This document shows positions 8,354 to 18,186 of a stretch of 35,896 nucleotides of DNA, piece after piece; position 1 is the first letter of the stretch, and each line of letters starts with the position of its first letter. The notes below the pieces were generated by a model. That model made no database searches, was not told the origin of the DNA, and saw nothing but the letters and a program-made list of their open reading frames with translations. The DNA is from Triparma columacea. Its lineage: Eukaryota; Sar; Bolidophyceae; Parmales; Triparmaceae. The stretch spans positions 13,271 through 49,166 of the forward strand of contig BRYA01000491.1 in the NCBI GenBank assembly GCA_030267965.1. Reading direction: 5' to 3'. A program made the position numbers and the translations under genes.

Positions 8354-11059
8354 TCATATCCCATCTTCCAAGCCGGTCGCAATTTTGAGCAACCTCCGCT
8401 GGATCGAGCTTATGGTTTCAGACGTTCTCAGCTCCTCATGGTAAATTTTTTCAATCGCCTGGCCCACGCCGTCCATGTCGGCATTGAATCTGTCCGCGGT
8501 GCCCTTGAGCTGCGTCAAGGGGCTGTTCGCTCCCTGCATGCTGAGGTTGCTGTTGCCTCTTGAAGGTGTGCTCGGGACAGTAGAAGTGATGCTGCTGCTT
8601 CGCTCGTCAGCGTTCTCCTGGTCATTTTTCCCCTCGTCTTTTTTCTTGCCTTCTTCACTAGTCGCTTCGTCCGGTTCCTTTTTGTTTATGACCTTGGAGT
8701 ACTTGGAAAGGATGATTGATTTCATGTAATGTGCATCCTTGGGGTACTGCTCTGCCACTGAATTGTAGATCTCATTGGTCAACACGCAGACCTCACAGCA
8801 CGCTTTACTCCTGATGCTGGCCGTTCTCTTCGAGTGCAGCACAACGGCAACTTCCCCAAAGTACTGTCCGGCGTTTAGAGTTGCCACAACCTTATATGTT
8901 CGGGTCTTGACCGGTTTCTTGACGGCCTCCCCCTTAATTGCGCCCTTGCCTAAGGCCTTGGTGACGCTTCTCACAACTCCCCCTGATCTCTCGTCTTTCA
9001 TTTCTTCAACAATCTTCATGTCGGTGCCATCGGCATTCTTCATGCTGTTCCTGGGGTTATGCCCACCAGCCCTACTCCCCCTCCTTATCATATCTCCAAA
9101 TTGCGCCGCCGAGTTCCCTATTGAACTCCTCCGCCTACCATTCCTTTTCTGCTCTTCCTCCTCGATAATTGACTGCCTCTTAGCCTCCAACTCCGCCTCT
9201 GTCAAAGGGACCAGAACCTCGCACTGGCCCGTGTAGATGAAGTACATGCAATCCCCATAGTCGCCCATGGTCACGACGTAGTCCCCCGGGAGAAAAATCT
9301 CAACCGACATTTTCATGACCATTTCTTGAAGAACCACGGGACTGATCTTTTGGAAGAACGGCACTGAGTGGACCAAATTGAAGCGCTGCCAAAGATAAAT
9401 CTCGGCCTGCAGCTTAACCGAAATTTCTGGCACGAATCCAATCAAACTGCCGTCTAGGGTGCCGTGTTCTTTGAAGACGTACTCATAATAGTAAAATATT
9501 CGCTGCTGCAGGCCCTTGGGAAGCTTCAGCCTGTCCATTTCGTCGTACACCACTTCCATCTTTCGTCGGTACGCACTGGTCCTGGCCATGATGTTGTGGA
9601 CAAGAGAATGCACATTACCGTAGACCATAGCGGTAATGAATATTCCAAAGATCAGGTACATTATCTGTGTCAATTTCTCGTTTTCGAGAATCGGTTCCAA
9701 ATTTTCGCCCGTGAGGAGAAGGAATATGCTCGCGAGCAAACTCACAGAGTAATTAATGCCTACCCCGTCAAATTCACCGGAATCAATGCAATCCTTTGGG
9801 GTCCACAATTCGTCTTCCGAGAAACCTGGAAATATTTGCGAGGTGTAGTTGTAAAATTCCACCGAAGTAGAAGGATCCAGAAGAATATCCTTGGCATATT
9901 CCTGATCTTCGTACTTCACTCCGCACAATTCTCTCTGTTGCTGCCAGTTCCAGCCATTCTCTTGCCCCATGTACCCCGCAGAGTACCAAAGCGCACTAAA
10001 TACGTGCGCCAAAACGAAAATGCTGAGAACCAGCAAAACGAATCTCATGTAATGAGAAGCTGAAGAATAGAAAAACCACGTCGTCCTGGTGTGGTCCAAA
10101 TCATCGATGATCTTGATGATCTCATACACTCGATAACCTCTGAGAATCCTAAACCTAACGAACCACTTAACAATGGGCAGGCTGTTCATGTCCACCTGAT
10201 CCTCAACTGAAAATCCGCCGTAGCCCATCGAGTACGCCACTACCTTGTCCAAGGGTACACACGTGACGAAGTCGATGATGAAGTGCTTCTTCATGTAACT
10301 TTTCCACAGACGTTTCCTGCTCGTAATCAGAATGCCCGTCCTACTGTCCTTCTTGGCGACGAAAAAACGCAGACCGAAATCAAACATAAATACAAAGTCG
10401 ATGATATGTTCTGCGACTTGGATCCAAGGCGACAACCCTGGTTCTGTTTGTTTGGGCTCGAAGCCCCAGTTCCAAGGAGCATAGAATAGCTCCCAAACGA
10501 CCAAAATTAAAACGAATACCCTCCACTTTCTATATCGTACGTTGTTCGGGGTGATGAGGCCCTGGGTGTACATACGTGTGTCAGAGGTTTGTTCAGGATT
10601 ATTTTGTTTTCTAGTCACTTGTCTTCTCACCTTTTTGAGCGCTACAGATTCCATTTCAATGTTCTTGATTGAAGCCTCTACTGCCTGTAAAGCCCCTAAG
10701 GTAGAGTCTGCCGATACGATCGAGTTCGACCTCAGCTTGAACTTTTTCACAACATTTTGGGTACTTTGCATAGCCTTGATTACTTTTGTGCCGTCTGACC
10801 TGTAAATCACCTGATGTTTCTCCCTGGTGTTTTTGTCTGATAAGTCCGTGTCGTGGGACTCTGACATCTTGCGCTTCAATTTTTTGGGCATCTTTGCCAT
10901 CATACGGCCGGTGTTCTTCACTCCCTCCAATATAACATTCTTCCCATTGATGACCGCCTCAGAGCCTCTACGGGTGATAGAACGATGTTCCGATCTTTCT
11001 CTCGCTGGTTTCTTGTTCTGCGCATTTCCGAACACCGGGAAGATTGCTGACAGTTTCAT
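8354..11059 (-). CDS. Cyclic-nucleotide-gated-type cation channel
   Basis: Intron-free, 901 residues from the first ATG at 11059; the frame is open 20 codons further upstream but without an ATG. Layout: a basic, probably cytosolic N-terminus (1-175), six membrane segments S1-S6 (about 178-490), C-linker, and a cyclic-nucleotide-binding domain (about 570-760). S4 near 296-316 carries spaced Arg residues (VRFRILRGYR). The pore loop reads LLLTGENLEP, so it has the Gly-Glu filter of CNG channels rather than GYGD of potassium channels; a non-selective Na+/Ca2+ pore is inferred. The binding-domain phosphate cassette is intact (YFGEVAVV then SKRTASI with its Arg). An insertion of about 100 residues, rich in Ser and basic residues (about 618-720), splits this domain between two beta strands. 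The tail is disordered. Expected in the plasma or ciliary membrane. Whether cAMP or cGMP gates it cannot be read from sequence. Confidence 0.9.
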   Translation of the reverse strand: MKLSAIFPVFGNAQNKKPARERSEHRSITRRGSEAVINGKNVILEGVKNTGRMMAKMPKKLKRKMSESHDTDLSDKNTREKHQVIYRSDGTKVIKAMQSTQNVVKKFKLRSNSIVSADSTLGALQAVEASIKNIEMESVALKKVRRQVTRKQNNPEQTSDTRMYTQGLITPNNVRYRKWRVFVLILVVWELFYAPWNWGFEPKQTEPGLSPWIQVAEHIIDFVFMFDFGLRFFVAKKDSRTGILITSRKRLWKSYMKKHFIIDFVTCVPLDKVVAYSMGYGGFSVEDQVDMNSLPIVKWFVRFRILRGYRVYEIIKIIDDLDHTRTTWFFYSSASHYMRFVLLVLSIFVLAHVFSALWYSAGYMGQENGWNWQQQRELCGVKYEDQEYAKDILLDPSTSVEFYNYTSQIFPGFSEDELWTPKDCIDSGEFDGVGINYSVSLLASIFLLLTGENLEPILENEKLTQIMYLIFGIFITAMVYGNVHSLVHNIMARTSAYRRKMEVVYDEMDRLKLPKGLQQRIFYYYEYVFKEHGTLDGSLIGFVPEISVKLQAEIYLWQRFNLVHSVPFFQKISPVVLQEMVMKMSVEIFLPGDYVVTMGDYGDCMYFIYTGQCEVLVPLTEAELEAKRQSIIEEEEQKRNGRRRSSIGNSAAQFGDMIRRGSRAGGHNPRNSMKNADGTDMKIVEEMKDERSGGVVRSVTKALGKGAIKGEAVKKPVKTRTYKVVATLNAGQYFGEVAVVLHSKRTASIRSKACCEVCVLTNEIYNSVAEQYPKDAHYMKSIILSKYSKVINKKEPDEATSEEGKKKDEGKNDQENADERSSSITSTVPSTPSRGNSNLSMQGANSPLTQLKGTADRFNADMDGVGQAIEKIYHEELRTSETISSIQRRLLKIATGLEDGI

Positions 11060-11355
11060 CGTCGGCCAAGATTGCAGAGTTCTTGGATTAGGAGACCCCT
11101 TCAATCTACGAGATTCCACTAGTCAGCAGATACAATATGTGTGGTAAGCACACACGATGGGGTGGTAACTATTGTGATCTGCCTTGCTGATCAAATGAAC
11201 TGTTGGAGGAAATGTCCAGTTGGTGAATCAGTCCACAACAGCCTGTCCGCAACTGGTCATTAACTCACCAATTCCATTGCTGTTCAGGGCATTCCTTGTT
11301 CTTATTGCATCGACTTTCGGAAGTTTGACGGGACGCTCGCCTCAGAAGAGACACC
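11060..11355. promoter_or_regulatory. Shared promoter region of divergent channel and coiled-coil genes
   Basis: 296 bases separate the start codons of the minus-strand channel (11059) and the plus-strand small gene (11356). The two genes are transcribed away from each other, so both promoters must be here. No clear TATA box was seen. Confidence 0.45.
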
Positions 11356-11796
11356 ATGGACGGCTTCGGTGGACCTCCTCTTGAAGAAATTCTTGACCCC
11401 GAGCTGCGGGTCAGTGAAATCCAGAAACAACTGGCATACCTCAAATGGCGGAGAACACAGATAGAACACAGTATAAGGAATATCACGTCAAGCGCAAGAC
11501 GACTCAGCGAGGAGCAGTCCCTTATGCAGATTGCAGCCAATGCGCTGATTGAAAAGCAACGCTGGACCCAGGAGGTTGTTGCAGACGAGCTCATGAAGCC
11601 GCTCGAGCTTAGCAAACAATTTGTGTACGACTTCGAGGCCATGGAAAGGCGGGAGGCAGACGCTCAGGAGAATACCACGGAGCACCACTTGAGAAGCCTC
11701 ACGAAACTGAAGAAGAGAATCCTCCAATCGAAACAGGGCGACCCTGGGCTTATCGCCAAGGTGTCCAACTTGGAGAAGCACCTTAAGCGAGGGTAA
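11356..11796 (+). CDS. Small coiled-coil protein, family not recognised
   Basis: 146 residues from an ATG in good context (ACCATGG). After a short Gly/Pro start it is nearly all charged alpha-helix with heptad spacing of Leu, Ile and Ala, so a coiled coil or helical bundle is likely. There is no signal peptide, membrane segment or Cys motif. Amino-acid composition and sensible codon use support a real gene. It sits head-to-head with the channel gene and tail-to-tail with URB2, whose stop is only about 75 bases away. I do not recognise the family. A cytoskeletal or ciliary role is possible but unsupported. Confidence 0.65.
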   Translation: MDGFGGPPLEEILDPELRVSEIQKQLAYLKWRRTQIEHSIRNITSSARRLSEEQSLMQIAANALIEKQRWTQEVVADELMKPLELSKQFVYDFEAMERREADAQENTTEHHLRSLTKLKKRILQSKQGDPGLIAKVSNLEKHLKRG

Positions 11797-11872
11797 GCGC
11801 GTGCGTTGAGCGTAATAAGAGAGAGAGCGAATATTAATTTTGTGTGTTGGATAAAAATTGTAAGCTGAGTTT

Positions 11873-14800
11873 TTATATCTCTCCCTTGAACTTTTCCCTC
11901 TCGTACATCCCGTAAATTTTCTTGAAGATCGCTTTTTCATCCCATGTGAGCAGGCAGTTCAATTGCTCGATCTCATGCTTTGTGCAGGTGTCGAGGAGAG
12001 CGAACACCGCGTCCATCAAGGCCACCTTCACATCGTCGTTCATTCCCTTGGCGAGGCGCTTGGCGTAGTCCAGGAGGAGCCCGACAGCGTGCTTCTTGTA
12101 GATGTCCTTCCCAGCGACCATGGCCTCCATTATCTTCGTGCATGGCTTGCAGAGCGAGGGAAGACCCGAGGTGAGGCACTCGAGGAGGAGGGTGCGAAGG
12201 GTTGAGGTAAAGGTGGCGGAGCAGGAATAGGCCGCGGAGGGGTAATGCTTTACTATGAAGGCCAGCACCGTTGCAGACGTGCCCTTAGCAGAGAGAGGGA
12301 GGGAAGGGGTGAGCATGGCCTGATTCGCCCCGGCAAGGAGCCCCGAAATTTGTCTTGGGCTCAGGATCAATAGGTCCTGCTTGCCTATGATGGACCGCTG
12401 CAGCGCTAAGGCCGCCTCCACAACATCGCCATCTTCTGGGTTCTTCAGCAGGATCGCCAAGGATCGGTTCAGGGCCGACTCGGCGATAGAAGCGGCTGCC
12501 CTCCTTCCTTGGGGGCCTTTGGCGCTCTCCACTAGAACCCCGTACCAAGGCATCCATCGAGTGTGGCACTTATCGGTGATCGCGCCTGAAATAGCGGCGA
12601 TTGCGGAGGCCATGCAGGCGGCAGAGGATGGTTGATTGACGTACGTTGCGAAGGCCGCCGTGAGGTTGGCGGGGGCGGGGAGCGGCAGGTCGAGGAGGGA
12701 ACCAGTAATTCTCTGTAGAGTTTCGGAGGGGAGCTGGTCGAGGACGTCGCGATTGTGTATGATGCTAATAAATAGAGAGTAAAGGGGTGTTGACAAGGAC
12801 GAGAGGATGATGGGGATGAGCCGAGCCAAAGATTTTACGATTTCGTCCCCGTCTTCTGCGAGATATTGAGTTAGAGGGACAAAGGCGGTCATAAGTTCTC
12901 GGTGGGCTTTAGAAGATATGATGATCGCGGACGGGGTAGAAAGAAGGAGAGGGCTCAGGGAGGCGAGAAAAGGAAGAGCAAGAGAAACATTGTTCGAGTG
13001 AAGGTTCGATATGGCAGCAGTGGAGACCTGGAGAAAAACTGGGGTGGGCTGGGGTGCTTCTTTCTCCTTCTTCCGCCTGGTCTGCCTTCCTGTTGAGGCC
13101 GTAGTGAAGTTGCTAAAGATATCCGAAAGAGAATTGAAGATTGACTCCTTCGAGGGCAGAGCGGATATGACGCCGGTAGTAGCCATCACCAATCGCTCGT
13201 CGGCGTCGGCGTCGGCGTCTTTAATGGTCTCCCACATGTGCATGAGTATCGCCTCGGGTTTGGGGCCTCCCTCCTCCCCCTTGGCCTGCCTAAGGGCTCT
13301 CTTAATGCATGATCTCAGAGTCCCAAGGACGCAGCTTCGTTTCCTGGCCTTGCAAATTTTCTCATCGAGCTCCATGAGCGCTCCCAGTATCTTGACCCAC
13401 CCCCCGTTGGGCGACAGAAACCTCCCATTCAGCCTCAAGATGAGCTCGCAGAGGTTCAGGACCACGCCTTCGTCGCTAGTCCCGCATTCCCTCAAGCACT
13501 CCTCCATCGCGCCCCCACTCGCCCCACAAAGCAGAGGTATCTCATATATCTTGAGGTCCCTAACAACGCTGATCCCAAGTTCCCTGTCCCTCCCCCCCTC
13601 TTCGTCCGCCAGCGCTCTCAGCACGTACTTCAAGAAGGACTTTGCGTCCTCGTGGGTCGCCGTGTCCTTCCAGAGCGGGGCGGCGCTGTACACGACCTCC
13701 CAGGATGCGGGGGAGGGGGAGGTTCGGGCGGCGTGGAAGAGGAAGGACGTCAGGGTTAGGCGCTCGGCGAGGGTGGAGGAGGAGGCCTCGTCGGTCAACA
13801 TCGTTAGGCGGGAGGAGCAAAGACGAGACAGAGTGAGGAGGAACTCAGGGGAGGCGGGGGTTGTGGTGGTGGAGTTGAGGTGAGATGAAACTGTGGTGCG
13901 TGGGGAGGGAGAGTAAAATGAGGATAGGAGCGTTAGTATCTCCAATATGTCAATTGTTCCGCTTACACCATCTCCCCTGTTGCTCACCCGTGTCCATCAG
14001 GAACGTCGGAATCTCCTCGCTGAGGAGCGTCTTATCCTTCGTGGTCTGGAAGTCGTCCGCTAGGTGGAAGTTGCACCTCTCGTTGATCTTCTCCAGCAGC
14101 CCCGTCACCTCCAGCCACCCCGGGTCTGGGGGGCCTGAGGCGCCTTGAAGCGCAGGGGCCACGAGGTCGAGCATGAGGGACTTGCAAGTAGACTGGACGG
14201 GGGAGGCATTGTGGAGCTCAATTGGGCACCCGGAGGTGTAGCAGGAAAGGAGGGACGTGGAGGCGGGGGTTGGGGGGGTGGCGGCCATGTGGGATTTTAT
14301 TACCTCCAGGAGAGGGACGGACTGACCGTGGGGGATCTTGGTAAGGACGGCGGTAAGGTGGCTTGTGAAGGAGGGGGTGGAGTAGGCTTGGAGGGATGTG
14401 GAGAGGAGGTGGGTGACGAAGAAGGGAATGTCGCGGAGGCGGCCATAAATCGTTGTGAGGTTGAGGAGGAAGGAGGACCGCTCGGGGGAGGATGGGACGG
14501 CTTGTTCGTGAGTTTGTATGGCGGATAAGGTAGAGGGGAGACGGTCGTGGAGGAGACGGTGGTTGAGATTTACTAGATGGGTGAGGCAGGTGAAAGAAGT
14601 TGGAGGATTGGGGGGGGAGGTGTGGGAAAGTAAGAAGGTCGTTAGGGAGTGGAGGTAGGCGAATTTAACATCGTTCTTGTCCTCGGAGGGGGAGTAAATG
14701 TTGTGATCTGAGAGGTAGGTTAGAAGGGAGAGGATGCAAGTGAAAGTGGGGGGGCTTGGAGGGTTTGCTGACGTGAGGTAGGACGAGACTATTTTGAAGA

Positions 14801-15854
14801 AGGAGAAGGCGATAGAAGAGGAAGAATTAGGATATTTCGAGTCGTAGTAGGTTGCAGTTGAGGAAGTGAAGGAACGAAGGAGGGTTGGTACAAAGAGGGG
14901 GTTCGTGGGGAGGTGCTGTTGGAGATGGTTGGAGATGGATTCGAGTATTATTGCATGGTAGGAGGAGGAGGAGTTGGATGCCTTTCCCCGCTTCTGCTTT
15001 TTCGTCGGTGGAGGGGTGGGTGGGTTGGTAGGGGAGTCTGGGAAGAGGCGAAGGGTTGGGTAAGTGTTTAGAGGTTCTACAGGAAGGCTACACAACGACA
15101 CTTCCGTTCGTTTCTCGACCCACTCACCTGCTGCTTCATCTCCCCGCTTCGCCCTCAGCGCATCCTTTACTCCTTCCAGGTGCGGCTCTGCCCACAGCAT
15201 CCCGACTAGGGGCTCCAAGTCGGCCCCCGCTCCGTGGAGGAGGCTTAAAACGTTGAAGAGGGAGCAGAGGGTCGTGAAGATGGACTTGGAGTTTGCGTTG
15301 GCAGAGGCGGCGCGAATCAGCAGAGCAGTGAGGGGAGATGCCGTCGAGGGGGATATGTAAGGGAGCCATGTTGTGTTGAGAAGGGAGGCCAGGGTCTGGA
15401 GGTTGGGGTTGTAGATAGTTGAGAGAGCGTTAAAGGAGCTCACTCTGTCTTGTGAGGGAGAGGGGGAGGACATGCAAAGCTCCATGGCAACCTTGACGTT
15501 GGCGGTGGTCAGCTGGGGGCTAGTGCTGAGGCCGAGGCTGGAGAGGGGGACGGAGGCGAGGAGGGAAGAAAGAAATGTGAAGAAGGGGGGGGTAGAGAGG
15601 AGAGACATATTGTTGGTCTTCTTGGAAACCACAAGGACGCGCGCGGCGTAGTCTACAAGAGCATTGCACTCAGAGGAGGTTGAAGAAGATGATGCGGCGA
15701 GAGGAGCCGATTTGAGGTTGGAGAGGAGGGTGATCGCATGGGACAGGGTGGCTGGGGAGAGCAAGTCTAATGTCTTGGGATTCTGCGTAAGTTGAGATGT
15801 TGGATAAAGCGACAGAGTGAACTCTAGGAATGGTGGTGATGGTGTTGTTGTCAT
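11873..15854 (-). CDS. URB2: Ribosome biogenesis protein URB2/NPA2 homologue
   Basis: Two exons: 15854-13988 and 13890-11873, joined in phase 1 to give about 1294 residues. The protein is a long helical, Ser/Leu-rich repeat protein of low conservation, typical of URB2. The C-terminal 75 residues match the Urb2 family signature: YKKHAVGLLLDYAK, then VFALLDTCTKHEIEQLN, then an aromatic ending with FKKIYGMYE. In yeast Urb2 acts with Urb1/Npa1 and helicases in early 60S pre-ribosomal particles in the nucleolus. A basic KKQKRGK patch near residue 290 could be a nuclear signal. A possible extra in-frame 51-base intron lies at 15077-15127. The start ATG at 15854 is followed by Thr-rich residues and has no in-frame extension. 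Identity rests mainly on the C-terminal block. Confidence 0.8.
13891..13987 (-). other. URB2 intron with consensus branch point
   Basis: 97-base intron, 5' GTGAGC, 3' CACCACAG. It contains the exact branch-point consensus TACTAAC about 50 bases before the 3' end. Removing it joins two overlapping open frames into one protein (MDT then VSSHLN). Confidence 0.85.
15077..15127 (-). other. Possible 51-base in-frame intron in URB2
   Basis: Inside exon 1 a CAG|GTGAGT donor is followed 51 bases later by a CTGTAG acceptor. The length is a multiple of three and the stretch has no stop, so the protein reads through whether or not it is spliced. The stretch resembles other introns of the window in its purine-rich 5' part, but it is shorter than any other. 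RNA reads would be needed to decide. Confidence 0.3.
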
Positions 15855-16106
15855 GATGATTTGGCGTTTTGTGATGGGTTTGGTGTGTAGTGTTGATGGC
15901 CAGCGATCTTCAATGTTGATATTTCCAGTTGTGCAGTAGTTTATATGTTTTATAGCGTTTATGGATGCTATTAGTTTTGTTCAACTCGTATGATGATCAA
16001 TTTGGGTTCGTTTTGTGATTGAAATGAGGAAAATGAGTGGAGAAAGAGGAAGAAGAAAATAATTTGGGCCCATTTTTTGTCCTAAAAATCAAACAAAATC
16101 AGGGAC
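15855..16106. promoter_or_regulatory. Shared promoter region of divergent URB2 and SLC30A9 genes
   Basis: 252 AT-rich bases between two divergent start codons. Composition drops sharply in GC compared with the flanking exons, as expected for a compact bidirectional promoter. No defined element was recognised. Confidence 0.4.
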
Positions 16107-16478
16107 ATGCCGCACAGATTTTTGGTGCGATCAGGGGTAATACATAGAAGGATAGTCTGTTGGTCTAATTTTTGTGCTCTATCTACCTCTGAAAGAAGAA
16201 ATGAAGAGAAGCCGAGGACAAGCTTAAATCCTCAATATGCTTTTAGTAATGCTTTATGTGATACGTTTAGGCCATTTCGCCTCGTAGATGCATCAAATTT
16301 ATCCAAATATTACAAATTTAGACCAATAATTAATAGATATAGCGCCATAATGGGAGTTAGAACCATGACAACAACAAACACACCACCTCCTCCTCCACCA
16401 CCAACAGGAAGGGCTTCAAACAAAAACGTCAATGACGACAACGACAACAACGACGACGATGGTGGCAATAATAAGAAT

Positions 16479-16532
<54 letters not shown>

Positions 16533-18031
16533 AACTACAAAGACAACTACGACCAAGGCAGCATCAAGGCTGGCCTAATCCGTAACCAGCAAGAAGGTTC
16601 TGCCAGGGAGCTTTGGGGCGATGACAAGAAGCTCAGGCGCCAGCTCTCCGCCCACAACAGGTGGGGCTCCCAACTCAGCTCCGTTAGCCAGGATGATGAG
16701 GCCCAGGCCCGCGTGAACTCCGAGGAGGCCGTGTCCGCAAGCACCAAGACCCGAAAGACCGTCCAGATAGCGCTGACCGGCAACGCCCTCATCACCGTGG
16801 CGAAGTTCGGGGCGTGGATGAGCAGCGGGAGCTCGGCGATGCTCTCCGAGGCCATCCACAGCCTGGTGGACAGCGGGAACCAGGCCCTCCTCCTCGTGGG
16901 CCTCCGGGACGTAGGGAAGATGAACGACGCCAGCCACCCCTACGGGTACGGGAAGTCCATATACTTCTGGTCCCTTGTATCGGCTCTTGGAACGTTCTGG
17001 CTGGGCGCGGGGGTCTCTTTGACTCACTCCGTCCAGGAGCTCATGCACCCGACCCTCGACGAGATCACCTGGCACGTCTGGTCCGTCCTCGGCTTCTCCC
17101 TCCTCATCGACGGCTGGGTGTTTTCCAAGGTTATCCACGGGTTCTACTCCTCCAAGCCCAAGGGTGTCACCATGCTGGCGTACCTGAAGACGGTCAGGGA
17201 CCCTGCTACCATCGCGGTCCTGCTCGAGGACGGAGCGGCCTGCACGGGGGTCCTGATCGCGAGCGCAGGGATCGGCCTCAGCCACTGGAGTGGGGCGCCG
17301 GTTTTCGACGGCCTCGCCGGGGTCGGGGTTAGCGGACTCCTGGCGGGGATGGGGCTGATACTGGCCAGGCTCAACCAGAGGTACCTGCTGGGACAGGCTG
17401 TTGACAGGGAGATTGTCGAGGGGATCAACAAGATCCTGCTCAATAGGGACAGCATTGAGAACGTTCAGAGTGTCCAGAGCCAGTGGACTGGGCCTTACAG
17501 CTTCTCATATAAAGCTGAAGTCGACATCGACGGGACATATCTCGCCGCCAAGCTGATGGACAGATATCAGAAGGAGTTCCTTACAAGCCACAAGAACGAG
17601 ACGATGAACAGCGACCTGAAGGTCCTGCTGAGCTGGTACGCGGAGGACGTCATGAGGACGGTAGAGAGAGAGGTCAAGGAGATCGAGGCCGAGATAAGGG
17701 AGGTGAGATGAGACCAGGACAAGGGAGGAGGGGGGTGGAGGGGGAGGAAGAGGGGAACGGAGCGAAGCAAACGAAAATACAATTATCTTCACCCCCTGGC
17801 TTACCTCGCCGCCTCGCTCCCTCGCTGCTTCGCCCCCGCTCGTCGCAGGTCTACCCACAGGCTGCTTACATCGAATTGGAACCTGACAGCACGACGAGCA
17901 ACCAGTTTGCGATCGACCAGGGGACGAAGGAAACGAGGCTGAGGGCGGTGGAGGTGGAGGCGCTCAACAGAATGTTGAAGACTTTAAGGGGACTCAAGGG
18001 GGAAAGAGACGGGAAGAATAAATTAGAGTAA
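16107..18031 (+). CDS. SLC30A9: Cation diffusion facilitator, SLC30A9/ZnT9-like zinc transporter
   Basis: Two exons, 16107-17702 and 17849-18031, phase 0, about 592 residues. The second exon is needed: it supplies YPQAAYIELEPDS, the conserved family ending, after EIREV. The N-terminus is basic and hydroxylated, compatible with a mitochondrial presequence; an internal in-frame ATG (16350) is a second possible start. A low-complexity Asn run follows (about residues 125-145). The transporter core has a TM2 metal site with the pattern HSLVD (H251, D255), a SHPYGYGK loop, and in the TM5 position LLEDGAACTG (E374/D375). ZnT9 relatives in animals are mitochondrial zinc exporters; location here is inference. 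The start is an ATG after an AT-rich leader, and the first 100 residues resemble less well conserved leader sequence. Confidence 0.85.
16479..16531 (+). repeat. AAC microsatellite coding poly-Asn
   Basis: About 17 perfect AAC units inside the SLC30A9 coding region, flanked by AAT/AAG variants and preceded by GAC/AAC repeats. It separates the presumed presequence from the transporter core, so length changes would be tolerated as a linker. Confidence 0.9.
17703..17848 (+). other. SLC30A9 intron, introner-like ends
   Basis: 146-base intron, 5' GTGAGA, 3' CGCTCGTCGCAG. It carries GGAGCGAAGC at 17759-17768 and GCTTCGC at 17827-17833, so the two ends can pair over a short stem. The 3' end differs by one base from the 3' ends of introns in the P4-ATPase and DnaJ genes. 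Confidence 0.8.
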
Positions 18032-18186
18032 CTTAGATTGGAGGAGGAGGAAGACGAAGAGGAGGAGGAGATAGAGCGGATAATTGTATGTTTGTTTGGC
18101 TAAAACCTTAACTTGCGCCTCCCACCATTTCCTTAACCTCAATCTCCCAACCCATCAACTATCAAGAAGAACTGCAACCTCCAACC

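Noticed and set aside
13011..13883. Plus-strand 290-codon ORF inside URB2
   Set aside because: It is the shadow of the Ser/Leu-rich URB2 exon. Its composition mirrors that exon and no motif is seen.
16479..16531. AAC repeat as a CRISPR or telomere-like array
   Set aside because: It is a simple trinucleotide coding repeat without spacers.
16575..17285. Minus-strand 236-codon ORF opposite SLC30A9
   Set aside because: The transporter motifs on the plus strand are clear. The minus frame is a GC-driven shadow.
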